Assembly: GCA_015665275.1 (NCBI GenBank)
Contig: JADFAL010000030.1
Location: 19,501 to 83,500 of the forward strand
Direction of reading: 5' to 3'
Source: Flavobacteriales bacterium
Lineage (GTDB): Bacteria; Bacteroidota; Bacteroidia; Flavobacteriales_D; Crocinitomicaceae
Length of the DNA stretch: 64,000 nucleotides
The position numbers and the translations under genes were made by a program. Shown here piece by piece: positions 10,557 to 20,656 of this stretch. The notes beneath the pieces are model-generated. The model had not been told where the DNA came from and did not search any database. It saw only the letters and a list, made by a program, of their open reading frames with translations. Position 1 is the first letter of the stretch. Every line of letters begins with the position of its first letter.

Positions 10557-11066
10557 CTAAAACAACCAGATCCAGAGAAAGGCCAATCCAACAACCCCAG
10601 CGACGGAACCTCCTGTGATGGCTGCAATTTTACCTCCGTTTCTACCATTGCGACGTGTCGTTCTTTTGTTCGGTTTGATGCTGCTTAGAACTTCACCATT
10701 TACGAAGGTCGTATCACTCGGTTCCATAGGTCTGAAATTATTGTAAGTCCCTGGGTAACCAGTAACGGTAACAGTTACGCTGTTAAATGACTCTTCGATA
10801 CTAAATCTAGGTTCTACCAAAACATCCGCCTTAGCCTTTGTAACTGCATCGAGAATGGCCAAATCTTTAATTTCAGTAACGGTACCTTTTCCAGATGCAG
10901 TTCCCGTTACACGCTTTTCACCCACATCTAAATCGGCAATTACTGGTTTTTGAATAACAGTAGGACCTTCAATATCTGTAGCTACTGCGGTGTTCGAGGT
11001 TGTTTTACAGGCTACCAACAAAAGTGCCGTGCATAAGCCTCCAATCAAAAGCTTGGTAATTTTCAT
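10557..11066 (-). CDS. Hypothetical lipoprotein with C-terminal hydrophobic glycine-rich segment
   Basis: Lipobox LLLVACK; C-terminal GGSVAGVVGLAFLWIWLF. Confidence 0.55.
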   Translation of the reverse strand: MKITKLLIGGLCTALLLVACKTTSNTAVATDIEGPTVIQKPVIADLDVGEKRVTGTASGKGTVTEIKDLAILDAVTKAKADVLVEPRFSIEESFNSVTVTVTGYPGTYNNFRPMEPSDTTFVNGEVLSSIKPNKRTTRRNGRNGGKIAAITGGSVAGVVGLAFLWIWLF

Positions 11067-11112
11067 AGTGTAGGTTGTTTGGTTTCAGGTGTTTGATTTC
11101 CTGATTACAGAT

Positions 11113-12339
11113 TTATGCAACGCGTAACTTCGCTAATTTTGATTTTGAAAACTGCGCTTTCGCGTATTCGTATGTAACTCGGAATTCCGACTCATCTTTA
11201 GAAGGTAGAACGTACATTGCTTCGTTCAGAATTGCTTCACAGATAGAACGCAAGCCACGTGCTCCTAATTCAAATTCAATGGCTTTCTCCACGATGAAAT
11301 CAAAGACTTCTTTATCAAATTTCAATTCGATGCCGTCTAATTCGAACAAGCGCACGTACTGCTTAATCAAAGCGTTTTTCGGCTCTGTTAAGATGCGCTT
11401 CAAGCTTTCGGTACTCAACGGTTCCAAATAAGTAAGAACTGGGAATCGGCCGATCAATTCAGGGATCAAACCAAAAGTTTTGATGTCTGTTGGGTTCACG
11501 TATTTCAATAACGCCTCCTTCTCAACTTGCTCTTCGTCTGATGAAGAGAATCCGATTGTTTGACGGTTGACGCGATTTGCGATAATATTTTCAATTCCAT
11601 CGAATGCTCCACCACAAACAAATAGGATGTTGCGCGTTTCGATTTGAATCATTTTTTGTTCTGGGTGCTTTCGTCCTCCTTGAGGTGGAACGTTCACAAC
11701 TGCCCCTTCCAATAATTTTAAGAGTGCTTGTTGAACTCCTTCTCCTGATACATCTCTGGTAATAGAAGGGTTGTCACTTTTGCGCGCAATCTTGTCTATT
11801 TCATCAACAAAAACGATTCCTTGCTGAGCCGCTTCTACATTGTAGTCAGCCGATTGCAACAATCGAGAAAGAATGCTTTCAACGTCTTCTCCTACGTATC
11901 CAGCCTCTGTAAGTACAGTTGCATCCGCAATACAGAAAGGAACGTTCAACATTTTGGCAATCGTTTTAGCCAAAAGTGTCTTTCCAGTTCCTGTACGTCC
12001 AACCAAGACTACGTTTGATTTCTCAATCTCCACTTCATCACCTAAATCAACTTGATTCAAGCGCTTGTAGTGATTGTAAACTGCCACGGACAATACTTTC
12101 TTTGCATCGTCTTGACCAATCACATAATCGTCCAACTTGGTTTTGATTTCCGCCGGCTTCATCACGTTTGCCACGTGATCGCTTTTGGTGTGTGATTGTG
12201 AAACCTCTTCTTCTTTAATAATGGTATGCGCCTGCGTAACACAACTTTCACAAATGTGTCCAGTAACACCGGCAATCAGCATTCCAACTTCAGAACGCGA
12301 TCGTCCGCAAAATGAGCAACCAGCTTCTTTCTTCGACAT
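11113..12339 (-). CDS. clpX: ATP-dependent Clp protease ATP-binding subunit ClpX
   Basis: N-terminal zinc finger CSFCGRS...CESC, Walker A GRTGTGKT; start placed at ATG 12339 because the TTG at 12354 lies in the hairpin U-tract. Confidence 0.95.
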   Translation of the reverse strand: MSKKEAGCSFCGRSRSEVGMLIAGVTGHICESCVTQAHTIIKEEEVSQSHTKSDHVANVMKPAEIKTKLDDYVIGQDDAKKVLSVAVYNHYKRLNQVDLGDEVEIEKSNVVLVGRTGTGKTLLAKTIAKMLNVPFCIADATVLTEAGYVGEDVESILSRLLQSADYNVEAAQQGIVFVDEIDKIARKSDNPSITRDVSGEGVQQALLKLLEGAVVNVPPQGGRKHPEQKMIQIETRNILFVCGGAFDGIENIIANRVNRQTIGFSSSDEEQVEKEALLKYVNPTDIKTFGLIPELIGRFPVLTYLEPLSTESLKRILTEPKNALIKQYVRLFELDGIELKFDKEVFDFIVEKAIEFELGARGLRSICEAILNEAMYVLPSKDESEFRVTYEYAKAQFSKSKLAKLRVA

Positions 12340-12352
12340 AATCTTTTTCGTC

Positions 12353-12396
12353 AAAAAGCCCTGACTTCCGTTCTATACGGACAGTCAAGGCTTTTA
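12353..12396 (-). terminator. Hairpin with U-run between clpP and clpX
   Basis: AAAAGCCyTGACT...AGTCArGGCTTTT plus inner TCCGT/ACGGA; in minus-strand RNA the odd pair is G-U, followed by UUUUU. Confidence 0.6.
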
Positions 12397-12414
12397 ATAT
12401 TCTACAAAGGTAGT

Positions 12415-13083
12415 TTATTTGGCGTTGCGAAGCAATACCTCATCTACCATACCGTAATCCTTCGCTTCTTGCGATGTCATCCAGTAATCACGATCGGAAT
12501 CCTCCCAAACTTTATCATAGTCTTGTTTGGAGTGCGTAGCGATGATATCGTACAACTCTTTCTTGAGTTTCTGAATCTCACGCGCTGTGATTTCGATATC
12601 GGATGCCTGACCTTGTGCACCTCCTAACGGTTGGTGAATCATCACACGAGAGTGTTTCAACGCAGAACGCTTTCCGTCTGCACCAGCACACAATAGCACT
12701 GCTCCCATAGAAGCGGCCATTCCTGTACAAATTGTGGCAACATCAGGATTGATGTACTGCATGGTATCGTAAATTCCCAATCCAGCATACACCGAACCAC
12801 CTGGTGAGTTCATGTAAATCTGAATGTCTTTTTTAGGGTCAACAGACTCAAGGAACAACAACTGCGCGTTGATAATATTTGCTACCTGATCGTTGATTCC
12901 CGTTCCCAGAAAGATGATGCGATCCATCATCAAACGTGAGAATACGTCCATTTGAGTCATATTCATTTGACGCTCCTCTATGATGTAAGGAGTCAATGAA
13001 GACTCTATGTAATGCTCCATATGCATGCTGCTGATGCCTTGGTGCTTTGTTGCGTATTTTTTAAATTCGTTTGAATCGAACAT
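12415..13083 (-). CDS. clpP: ATP-dependent Clp protease proteolytic subunit ClpP
   Basis: GMAASMGAVLLCAG and HSRVMIHQPLGG; likely start MFDSNEFKKYATKHQG at 13083. Confidence 0.95.
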   Translation of the reverse strand: MFDSNEFKKYATKHQGISSMHMEHYIESSLTPYIIEERQMNMTQMDVFSRLMMDRIIFLGTGINDQVANIINAQLLFLESVDPKKDIQIYMNSPGGSVYAGLGIYDTMQYINPDVATICTGMAASMGAVLLCAGADGKRSALKHSRVMIHQPLGGAQGQASDIEITAREIQKLKKELYDIIATHSKQDYDKVWEDSDRDYWMTSQEAKDYGMVDEVLLRNAK

Positions 13084-13167
13084 AGTCTCTATTTGTATTG
13101 TTAAGAACGTTAAAGCTAAAAACAAAGTTGGGATTGACAATAGATTTAAATTCCGAAAAAACGTTAA

Positions 13168-14127
13168 TTGGGAGGTGTACTCAATCCTCGTATATTTGGT
13201 GTTGTGCGACCGGAAGATATTCGTGATAAAAGAGTTTTACTCTCTCCATTAAACTGGGGGATGGGGCATGTTTCGCGAAGCATTGGAATGATTCATCGCT
13301 TACTGAAACAGAACAACACGATTGTTGTTGCATGTGATGAAGATCAGGAGTCCGTTTATCGCATGTATTTTCCAGAGTTGACTTATGCTTCTCATCAGGG
13401 GTATCCATTTAAGTTTTCTGGGCAGGGAAATTTTGGATGGGACCTTGCAAGAAGTCTGCGGACCCTGAAATCTCGATTGAAGAAAGAAATCGAAGAAACG
13501 GAACACCTGGTTGAAACGCATCAAATAGATGTTGTTTTGAGTGATCATCGCTATGGTTTTTACTCCGAGCGCGTGCCTTCAGTATTCATTACGCACCAAT
13601 ATCATTTACCTGTTCGCGGGCTGCAATCTACAGCTAATGTCTGGCATAAAAAGCGCATGCGTCCGTTTCAGCACGTGTGGATTTTGGATTATTCGGACAG
13701 TAAATTATCCGGAAGAATGACCGTTAATAGTAACGATAAGCGTGTTAAGTTTGTTGGTCCTTATTCTCGTTTTTCGGTATACGCGAAGGGTCATGAAAAA
13801 ACAGAAGCGAACGTTGTCGTTATAAGCGGACCTGAAGTTTATGCTCAGAAATTTGCTGATGATATGGAAAAACGGTTTCCACAGGCTCTTTTTGTTTGCT
13901 CAGCGAAGATTCAACTTTCTCCTAATGTCAGAAGAGTATCGAGTAATTGGACAGAGCAAGATACAGTCATTCTTAATGCACAACGACTTACATCCCGCTC
14001 TGGCTATTCCACTATTTTGGATCTTGAAGTTCTAAAGATTCCGGCATTGCTGTACCCAACACCAGGTCAGGCAGAGCAAATCTATTTACACGATCGACTT
14101 ACGGATTGTTCTGAATATACTCCATGA
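13168..14127 (+). CDS. Glycosyltransferase-family protein
   Basis: LLSPLNWGMGHVSRSIGMI, VVISGPEVYAQ, TSRSGYSTILDLEVLKIPALLYPTPGQAEQIYL. Confidence 0.75.
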   Translation: MGGVLNPRIFGVVRPEDIRDKRVLLSPLNWGMGHVSRSIGMIHRLLKQNNTIVVACDEDQESVYRMYFPELTYASHQGYPFKFSGQGNFGWDLARSLRTLKSRLKKEIEETEHLVETHQIDVVLSDHRYGFYSERVPSVFITHQYHLPVRGLQSTANVWHKKRMRPFQHVWILDYSDSKLSGRMTVNSNDKRVKFVGPYSRFSVYAKGHEKTEANVVVISGPEVYAQKFADDMEKRFPQALFVCSAKIQLSPNVRRVSSNWTEQDTVILNAQRLTSRSGYSTILDLEVLKIPALLYPTPGQAEQIYLHDRLTDCSEYTP

Positions 14128-14524
14128 GTTCATCCCGGTCGCTCTTGTGCGTAAAGGAATCCACAACAATTATGTAATTCGTTTTTCTATCTGTAGTCTT
14201 TTCGTAAAGCTCTTTGGCCAAAGTGAGTTTGTTATCGTCAAATGTAAAGCCATCAATAACAGTTACAACTTGCGTTGATACAAAGCAAAAGCCATTGGTC
14301 ACCAAACGAGCGCGCTGAAGTTTTTCGTCCTTAAACGTCTGATCTTTGATTTGGTCCTTCATGTTTTCAGCTTGAGCATCCGTTGCTACATTCTGACAAA
14401 GGTTAACACTTGGTACTGTCGGAGTATTAATAACGATACCATCTTCCGTAACTGAACATGCAGTTAAGCACACTAAAAATAAAGCGGAGTAAAGAATTTT
14501 CATGGCAATCAGTTTTAAGTTCAA
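14099..14524 (-). CDS. Hypothetical lipoprotein
   Basis: Lipobox LTACS; converges on and overlaps the glycosyltransferase 3' end by 29 bp. Confidence 0.6.
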   Translation of the reverse strand: MNLKLIAMKILYSALFLVCLTACSVTEDGIVINTPTVPSVNLCQNVATDAQAENMKDQIKDQTFKDEKLQRARLVTNGFCFVSTQVVTVIDGFTFDDNKLTLAKELYEKTTDRKTNYIIVVDSFTHKSDRDELMEYIQNNP

Positions 14525-14706
14525 ATATACAATTTCAAGAACCTTGCCAAAGAAGAATTAAGATAATAGCCTGAAAGTTCCAAGACGCACAATACAAGGA
14601 AGTACGTTGAGACTCTTGCGGTGCACTTCTTTCTCAACTACTGCTATGGAGGCAGGTATTCGCTTACTAGACGAGGCTATTTTTCAAAAGCGCAGCATTC
14701 TAGATG

Positions 14707-16845
14707 CTACTTATAAACCCTTTGCGTAGTTCCGTCGCTGTACAATCGAATCTGAACTCCTTTGAAGTCAGCATCTACTTCTTGTCCAAGAAGGTTGTAG
14801 ATTCCCATTAATTCAACGTCTCCAATGTCCCGGTTGTCAATAGATACCACTCGTGTGTGTTTCGTCTCTGTTCCATCATCGTCGAATTGAATCAATCGGT
14901 AGTAATTCATTTCGCTTTCGAAGGCAACATCGATTAACTGGTATTCGTTTACTTCGGTAGAATTTCCAACGGCATTTACAGTTCCAACTTCGGTCCACTT
15001 TTTACCATCTGTGCTTCGTTCAATTAAGAAATAATCTGCGTCTCTTTCGCTAAGTGTGTACCAATATAATAGGTTTCCTTCGGGAGCCTTAACTCCTTTG
15101 AAGTTGCCAATTTCAACCGGTAGCACGGTAATAGGACAGTTTGTTGTTGTTGAATCCCGCATTAGGAGGAGCCAAGCTTCATTCGTCGCATTATTTGCTA
15201 ATCCTGGGGTTTGATTCCCTGCAACCGTCCCTGAACTCCAGTTTGCAACATCGAAAGGGTCTCCATCATTAAACCATCCTGCGTCACCCGATCCAGACCC
15301 CGTGAACAATTTTAGATTATCCGGACCTCCTGATATTTCGCTTCCTCCGTAGGAGACACCATGGTAATAATCACCATTAGGTAGCCGCACTTGAATAGCA
15401 TCTCCGCTGTTACGTAAGCTAAGAGGATTCCATCCTGTTAGCGGAGCTGTGGCATATGTACACGGTGTATAAACCGAATCAGGAGAACTAGAAACGGGCA
15501 TCGTTGTACAGCGTTCGAACAAGGTACTTGTGTGAGGAACAACGTATAGCGAATCATTGTCGGCATCGGTTGGGTCATCAGCAGGCAAGTCTCCATTTGG
15601 ATCATCGGCATTGTAAACTACGATAACGGAACCCACCGGGATCGTAGCCCATTGAGCATCGTTGGTGAATCGGAAGTGACCTGGAGCAATGCCGGAAGCC
15701 GTACCGTCGTAATCGGCCGGTGTAGTGAACGTTGCATTGTTATCGTCAAGGATGTATTCTCGGATATCCACTGTTTCACCGCATTCTCCTGCAACAACGA
15801 ATTCGTAATATTCCTGATTTCCAGAAGGGCCATTCGACCATTCGTTGATGATTAATCCTGTTGCTGGCAATGACGGAGCACATGCATCGTTTTGATTGAT
15901 TGTGAAAACGGCACTATTGGTTCCTGTCGTTACTGGGCTATCTGAGATCACACGAATTAAATAACCCGTCCCAGTAGGCATGGTAGATGGGATGGCTATA
16001 GAAACTGATCCTGAATTTGCCGTAGAAGTCAACGTTCCGATATCTAAGGGGCTGGCAAAACTACCGCTGGCATCTGAAATTTGCGCCGTGTAAACGTTTC
16101 CACCTGTAAACGTTCCTGTTGAGGTAAATCCGACCGTTCCTGTATCATCCGTTGAAGTGTTGCACTCTACATTGAAAGGAGTTGTACTAACGGCGCCTGT
16201 AGTAATTGTATTTGTAGGGGTTGAACACGCCGGACATGTCGTGGTATGACTTCCTAGATCTGAAAAATCAGAAGTAGATTGTGTAGAAGTCCATTCTGTT
16301 GCTAAGGTTGTGAATGAGGTAGTGCTGCATGCTCCTGTTGGGTCAGAAACTCCAGTACATATGGATGCATTTCGGATATAGCTATTATTTGCTGTTCCGT
16401 TAGTTCCTGCGGCTGTCCATTCCGATCCGGGGTCACAGCCTATATCACCAAAGACATCAAGTACCGCTGATCCATCGAACAAATCATACGCATCGTCACC
16501 ATTATGGCTCAAACTTCCTGTAGTTTGATCTGCAAGGGCAAGTAAAGATGCTTGAGAAGAGCTATTGCAAACTACAAAGGTTCCACATGCAGTAATAGTT
16601 CCGGTTAGTGCAATGGAAGTAGGCGTAGTAGAACCATTCGTATAACGTCTTAATGAATAACCTGTGAGGTTGATATCCGATGCTGTTGTATTGAACAACT
16701 CAATACACTTGTCATTAGATGCTCCTTCGAGATATTCGGAAATAATGATTTGCGAGTTCCCCCAATTTGAGATTGAGATTACAAGGGTTGCAAGAAGCAA
16801 TGCAAAAAAACGAGTAGAACTGGTTGAACGTATCATAGTAATCAT
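14707..16845 (-). CDS. Secreted lamin-tail-domain protein, likely T9SS cargo
   Basis: IIISEYLEGASNDKCIELFNTTASDINLTGYSLRRY (LTD) plus C-terminal GIYNLLGQEV...QRVYK tail. Confidence 0.75.
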   Translation of the reverse strand: MITMIRSTSSTRFFALLLATLVISISNWGNSQIIISEYLEGASNDKCIELFNTTASDINLTGYSLRRYTNGSTTPTSIALTGTITACGTFVVCNSSSQASLLALADQTTGSLSHNGDDAYDLFDGSAVLDVFGDIGCDPGSEWTAAGTNGTANNSYIRNASICTGVSDPTGACSTTSFTTLATEWTSTQSTSDFSDLGSHTTTCPACSTPTNTITTGAVSTTPFNVECNTSTDDTGTVGFTSTGTFTGGNVYTAQISDASGSFASPLDIGTLTSTANSGSVSIAIPSTMPTGTGYLIRVISDSPVTTGTNSAVFTINQNDACAPSLPATGLIINEWSNGPSGNQEYYEFVVAGECGETVDIREYILDDNNATFTTPADYDGTASGIAPGHFRFTNDAQWATIPVGSVIVVYNADDPNGDLPADDPTDADNDSLYVVPHTSTLFERCTTMPVSSSPDSVYTPCTYATAPLTGWNPLSLRNSGDAIQVRLPNGDYYHGVSYGGSEISGGPDNLKLFTGSGSGDAGWFNDGDPFDVANWSSGTVAGNQTPGLANNATNEAWLLLMRDSTTTNCPITVLPVEIGNFKGVKAPEGNLLYWYTLSERDADYFLIERSTDGKKWTEVGTVNAVGNSTEVNEYQLIDVAFESEMNYYRLIQFDDDGTETKHTRVVSIDNRDIGDVELMGIYNLLGQEVDADFKGVQIRLYSDGTTQRVYK

Positions 16846-16948
16846 TGACTTATAAAAAAGAACCGGATTCTTCTTCTATACCATCGATAGAGACGCGAGT
16901 CCGGATTGCGCCAAAAATTACTTCCTCTCGTAAAGCATGCTCATCGGG

Positions 16949-17056
16949 ATGTTATATCCTATTACTCTGATCATCTTTGTACTAGTAGTATTGGTGATTA
17001 CTCAAAGTTACCGCATTATCAGGGATATTCAAAAAGCAATATTAAGTGAACGTTAA
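16949..17056 (+). CDS. Candidate 35-aa single-TM small protein MLYPITLIIFVLVVLVITQSYRIIRDIQKAILSER
   Basis: ATG-to-TAA ORF absent from the supplied track; one hydrophobic helix followed by an amphipathic basic tail. Confidence 0.35.
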   Translation: MLYPITLIIFVLVVLVITQSYRIIRDIQKAILSER

Positions 17057-17252
17057 GAGGAGCAGGTGCAGTAGGACGTCTTTCTGGATTGCTGAATTAT
17101 TAATGGAATTGTAAAACGGTTTAGTTCGAATTGAAGTTTTCGTTTTGCAAAAAATCGTTGTGCAAAACAGGTGTTTTTTGTGGATAAAAAATAATGAATA
17201 GTTAATAAGGGTTTGACCGAATAGACCTAAAAAAAGGTGATTCCTTATATTT

Positions 17253-17741
17253 CTAGAGGTCGAGTTGCCAAAATCCGACATCGATCCACTCGTTAAACTT
17301 AAAGCCAACCTTTTCAAAATGACCGACTTTTTTGAACCCCAGTTTTTCATGTAATCGAATGCTTGCTGGATTTGGAAGTGAAGCGCCACCAATTAGTCTT
17401 TTCCAACCTCCTTCTTTCGCCAGCCGAATTATCTCTTCGTACAATGAGAATCCCATTCCTTTTCCGAAGTGTTTATGGTGCAGATAGATAGAACTTTCAG
17501 CAGAGAATCGATATGCGTCGCGTGTACGCCACTTTGCTATATAGGCGTAGCCAACAACGGTATAATCTTCCAAGATCACAATAAACGGCATTTGAAACGA
17601 TTCGGTGATCTCTTGGATTCTTCGTTCCATTTCATCTATGGTGATTTCTTCCTCTTCGAATGTAATAATGGATGTTCGAATGTAGTAGTTGTAGATGTCA
17701 GTTATTGCAGGGGCGTCTTGGGGTTGAATCGATCGTATCAA
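17253..17741 (-). CDS. GNAT-family N-acetyltransferase (phosphinothricin acetyltransferase-like)
   Basis: IRSIQPQDAPAITDIYNYYI...NPASIRLHEKLGFKKVG; start placed at TTG 17741 because the 17795 start reads through a terminator hairpin. Confidence 0.8.
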   Translation of the reverse strand: MIRSIQPQDAPAITDIYNYYIRTSIITFEEEEITIDEMERRIQEITESFQMPFIVILEDYTVVGYAYIAKWRTRDAYRFSAESSIYLHHKHFGKGMGFSLYEEIIRLAKEGGWKRLIGGASLPNPASIRLHEKLGFKKVGHFEKVGFKFNEWIDVGFWQLDL

Positions 17742-17763
17742 AGCTTGCGTATTGAGAATAAAA

Positions 17764-17791
17764 AAAGCCCTGACGAAACCGTCAGGGCTTT
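17764..17791 (-). terminator. Rho-independent terminator
   Basis: AAAGCCCTGACG-GTTT-CGTCAGGGCTTT then a T-run on the minus strand. Confidence 0.85.
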
Positions 17792-17811
17792 CCAATATTA
17801 GAAATTCATAA

Positions 17812-19515
17812 TTACTTCACTAGTGCAGAGAATGTAGCGTCTTCTGCCCATTTCAAGAACTCACGATCTTTCATTGCTTTTGCTTTGTAAGATCCGTCTT
17901 TAGCGATAGCAGATTTCAAGTTGCTAACCACTGCAGAAAGGTTGTCTTGACGAGCAGCAGCAACCGCCATCAAGTAAGCTCCCTGTGCTGAATCAGCATC
18001 ATCGCTGTTCCCAATTGTTCCGTCAACGCTAGATGCATTTCCGTCTAACAATTGTGCCAATGCAAGGTTGAATGAAGCGTCCATAGCTCCAAGGTTGCTA
18101 ACAGCTGAAGAGTAATCTCCATTTTGGATGTCAATGATTCCTTTGTTGTAAGAAACTTCTTTCGCAGAACCAGCCTGAGCAAATAGCTTCGATGCTTGAT
18201 CGCGGTCTCCTTCAACAATATAAACAGCTCCTAAGTTGTTCTTAGCGAACTCATTTTCTTGAGCGTTGTTTGATTTTTCGAATTTCGCTTTCGCTTCAGA
18301 CATTTTGTTCATTTCGAACAATACCGCTCCAACGTTGTTAGATGTACGGTAATCTTCTGGGTAACGATCTTCAGCGATTTTGTATACACGAAGTTTTTCG
18401 TTCAAATCAGTGTAAAGATTTGCACAGAACAACAACTCTTCCAAGTTCATTGTATCAGGCATAGTCTTAGAATACTGCATCATTTCTTCATCAGAGAATC
18501 CAGTCTCGTCATATTTAGTCAAAATCTCAGCACGACGCAATTGTGGGAAAATGTTACGATCTAAGTAAGTAAATGATTTTCCAAGGTCACGCATTTTTTG
18601 CTCACGAGTATCAGGATTTTTTTCCTGCTCTAGGATACGAAGTACCAATTGCTTGTCACTCTCATCCATTTTCTCATCAGCCATCAACTCACGTTTGAAT
18701 CCGTCGTAATCTTCTCCAGATCCTTTCAATGAGTAATCTCCAGCTTCTTGTCCTTTCGTGTGCTCAGCTTTACCAGCAACTTTCATCGCTGCTTCAGAAC
18801 CTGATGTTGCACGATCAGAAGACAAGTTTGTATTCTTTCCTGTTTCTCCTTCCGGTGAAGCATGTCCAGTTACATTGAATCCAGTAACGTTAATTTTTGG
18901 ATTCTCGTTTGCCATCTCCAAGAATGCTTGAAGGTCATTGATATCATCATCACGCATTTCAGTAGAACGAACTTCTGAACGTCCTTTCAAGTAGTTGATT
19001 ACCGCAAGAGTATCTTTTGGAATCACACGCTCGAAGTTATCTTCTGCGTAACGAACGATTGGAGTCAAGTTCACCAAGTAAGGTGTAATGATACAAGCAT
19101 CGCAAATCTCAGTTGCTTCAACTTCACCTTTTTCTTTTTCTCCTTTATAGATTTTACCAGTTACCACCAACTTGGTAGCTTCCATGTCTGCTTTGTAAGG
19201 AACTTTGTCCGTGTAAGTAACACTTCCTCCAGCTTTATACTGGATAGCGTCTCCACTTCCTGTAGCTTTCTCTCCTTGAACGCGGAAAGTCTTCAATGAA
19301 GTGCTTCCTAGCGTCGGTGTAAATTCAACAGCGGCTTTTTTGTTGATTGATTTTTCAGGGAATGTAAGGTTAACAGTGATCTCCACAGAATCTCCGTGCA
19401 TTTCTAACGGATCTGGATCACATGCGTAATCGACTTCCTTTAATAGTTTACATCCGGTCGAAAAACCACCGGCAGCTATTAAAAGTGCCAATACTTTGAT
19501 GGTTTGCTTTTTCAT
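17812..19515 (-). CDS. TPR/OmpA-like lipoprotein
   Basis: Lipobox FSTGCK; NVTGHASPEG (OmpA-like) and C-terminal TPR-like region; start MKKQTIKV at 19515. Confidence 0.75.
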   Translation of the reverse strand: MKKQTIKVLALLIAAGGFSTGCKLLKEVDYACDPDPLEMHGDSVEITVNLTFPEKSINKKAAVEFTPTLGSTSLKTFRVQGEKATGSGDAIQYKAGGSVTYTDKVPYKADMEATKLVVTGKIYKGEKEKGEVEATEICDACIITPYLVNLTPIVRYAEDNFERVIPKDTLAVINYLKGRSEVRSTEMRDDDINDLQAFLEMANENPKINVTGFNVTGHASPEGETGKNTNLSSDRATSGSEAAMKVAGKAEHTKGQEAGDYSLKGSGEDYDGFKRELMADEKMDESDKQLVLRILEQEKNPDTREQKMRDLGKSFTYLDRNIFPQLRRAEILTKYDETGFSDEEMMQYSKTMPDTMNLEELLFCANLYTDLNEKLRVYKIAEDRYPEDYRTSNNVGAVLFEMNKMSEAKAKFEKSNNAQENEFAKNNLGAVYIVEGDRDQASKLFAQAGSAKEVSYNKGIIDIQNGDYSSAVSNLGAMDASFNLALAQLLDGNASSVDGTIGNSDDADSAQGAYLMAVAAARQDNLSAVVSNLKSAIAKDGSYKAKAMKDREFLKWAEDATFSALVK

Positions 19516-19595
19516 AGTAAGTATAATTCTAAATTTCAGCACAATAATAACAATAATTTTTCTATTGATTCGCTGATTTTTAAAACGTACTACGA

Positions 19596-20093
19596 TTATT
19601 TGCTTTCGTAGATGAGGACTGACGATTCGTCGTTACAAATGGCCATAATTTGCTTAATCGTTTTTGCCGATTTTGGATGGGTGAAATCAGGGGCAATTTC
19701 GGCTAATGGAAGCAGTACAAACTTGCGATTTTCCATCTGTGGGTGAGGGATAGTCAATGCTTCCGTCTCAACTAGCTGATTTCCAAATGTCAATATGTCA
19801 ATATCGATAACTCGAGAAGCGTAACCGGAATGCGACTTTTGTTCACGTCCAAGTTCTTTTTCAATTAACTGAAAATTGTTCAAGAGTTCAAATGGGGAGA
19901 GGTTCGTTTGTAAAGAGGCACATATATTAAGGAATTGAGCATCCGTTACAAACCCCCAAGGCTCCGTCTCGAAGTAACTTGAAGTATTAAGAATCTCACC
20001 GACTTGCGATTGAATGCGTGCTAGCGCCTCTCGGATATAGTTTTCTCGTTGGCCTAGATTGCTTCCTAAGGATAGATAGACTAAGGTGCCCAT
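19596..20093 (-). CDS. folK: 2-amino-4-hydroxy-6-hydroxymethyldihydropteridine pyrophosphokinase
   Basis: YLSLGSNLGQRENYI, SRVIDIDIL. Confidence 0.93.
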   Translation of the reverse strand: MGTLVYLSLGSNLGQRENYIREALARIQSQVGEILNTSSYFETEPWGFVTDAQFLNICASLQTNLSPFELLNNFQLIEKELGREQKSHSGYASRVIDIDILTFGNQLVETEALTIPHPQMENRKFVLLPLAEIAPDFTHPKSAKTIKQIMAICNDESSVLIYESK

Positions 20094-20656
20094 TGGAACG
20101 TTTCCATAATTTTCTCCAAATCCTGTTGCAAGTAATCTAACGTTGGTTGGAGTGAATCGTAATTTGGCGGGAAATTGAACAAAACTTCTGCATAAACGAA
20201 GTGGTCTGTACTATCCGTTATGTAAAACTGAAAAGGAGTTGCGACGTCTCCTTCCAAACGAAAAAGGGTTCCAAAAACACGATCTTCATCTCGGAGAATA
20301 CTTTTATCGATGATATTCGTTGCTTTTGTTTTGTGCAAGTCCACTTCATCATTCGCGTTATTAATATAGTAGGATAGCGATTTGTTCATATCCCAGTAGC
20401 GGAAATAAATGGTTCCGTTCATTGGGCCTAATTGAATTCGGCGGTGACACTGACTATTTGAATCTCCCGGTGCTGCTTCCACTGTATATAATTCTGCAAG
20501 TTCGAATTGGTAATTACAAGAGTCTCTATATGTTTTGTAAACGTGATCCGGTAATTCTGTACGCAAATATGAAGGCGGTTTTGGAATTGGAGAGTCTTCT
20601 TCACAGGCTGTGAACAATAATAATAGAACTGGGATGATCAACAATCCTGGCTTCAT
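20081..20656 (-). CDS. gldD: Gliding motility lipoprotein GldD
   Basis: Lipobox LLFTAC, PKPPSYLRTELP; next to gldE and ssb. Confidence 0.85.
   Translation of the reverse strand: MKPGLLIIPVLLLLFTACEEDSPIPKPPSYLRTELPDHVYKTYRDSCNYQFELAELYTVEAAPGDSNSQCHRRIQLGPMNGTIYFRYWDMNKSLSYYINNANDEVDLHKTKATNIIDKSILRDEDRVFGTLFRLEGDVATPFQFYITDSTDHFVYAEVLFNFPPNYDSLQPTLDYLQQDLEKIMETFQWAP

Noticed and set aside
12340-12354. TTG start of clpX at 12354
   Set aside because: It lies in the hairpin U-tract; ATG 12339 gives the canonical N-terminus [14 protein letters not shown].
14525-14706. Intergenic stretch with a GTTGAGA/TCTCAAC pairing and short ORF fragments in several frames
   Set aside because: The stem loop is large and weak and the fragments match no family I recognise, so there is not enough to call an RNA or a pseudogene.
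17742-17795. Upstream start of the GNAT gene at 17795
   Set aside because: The peptide ESPDGFVRAFF is just the translated terminator hairpin of the upstream gene.
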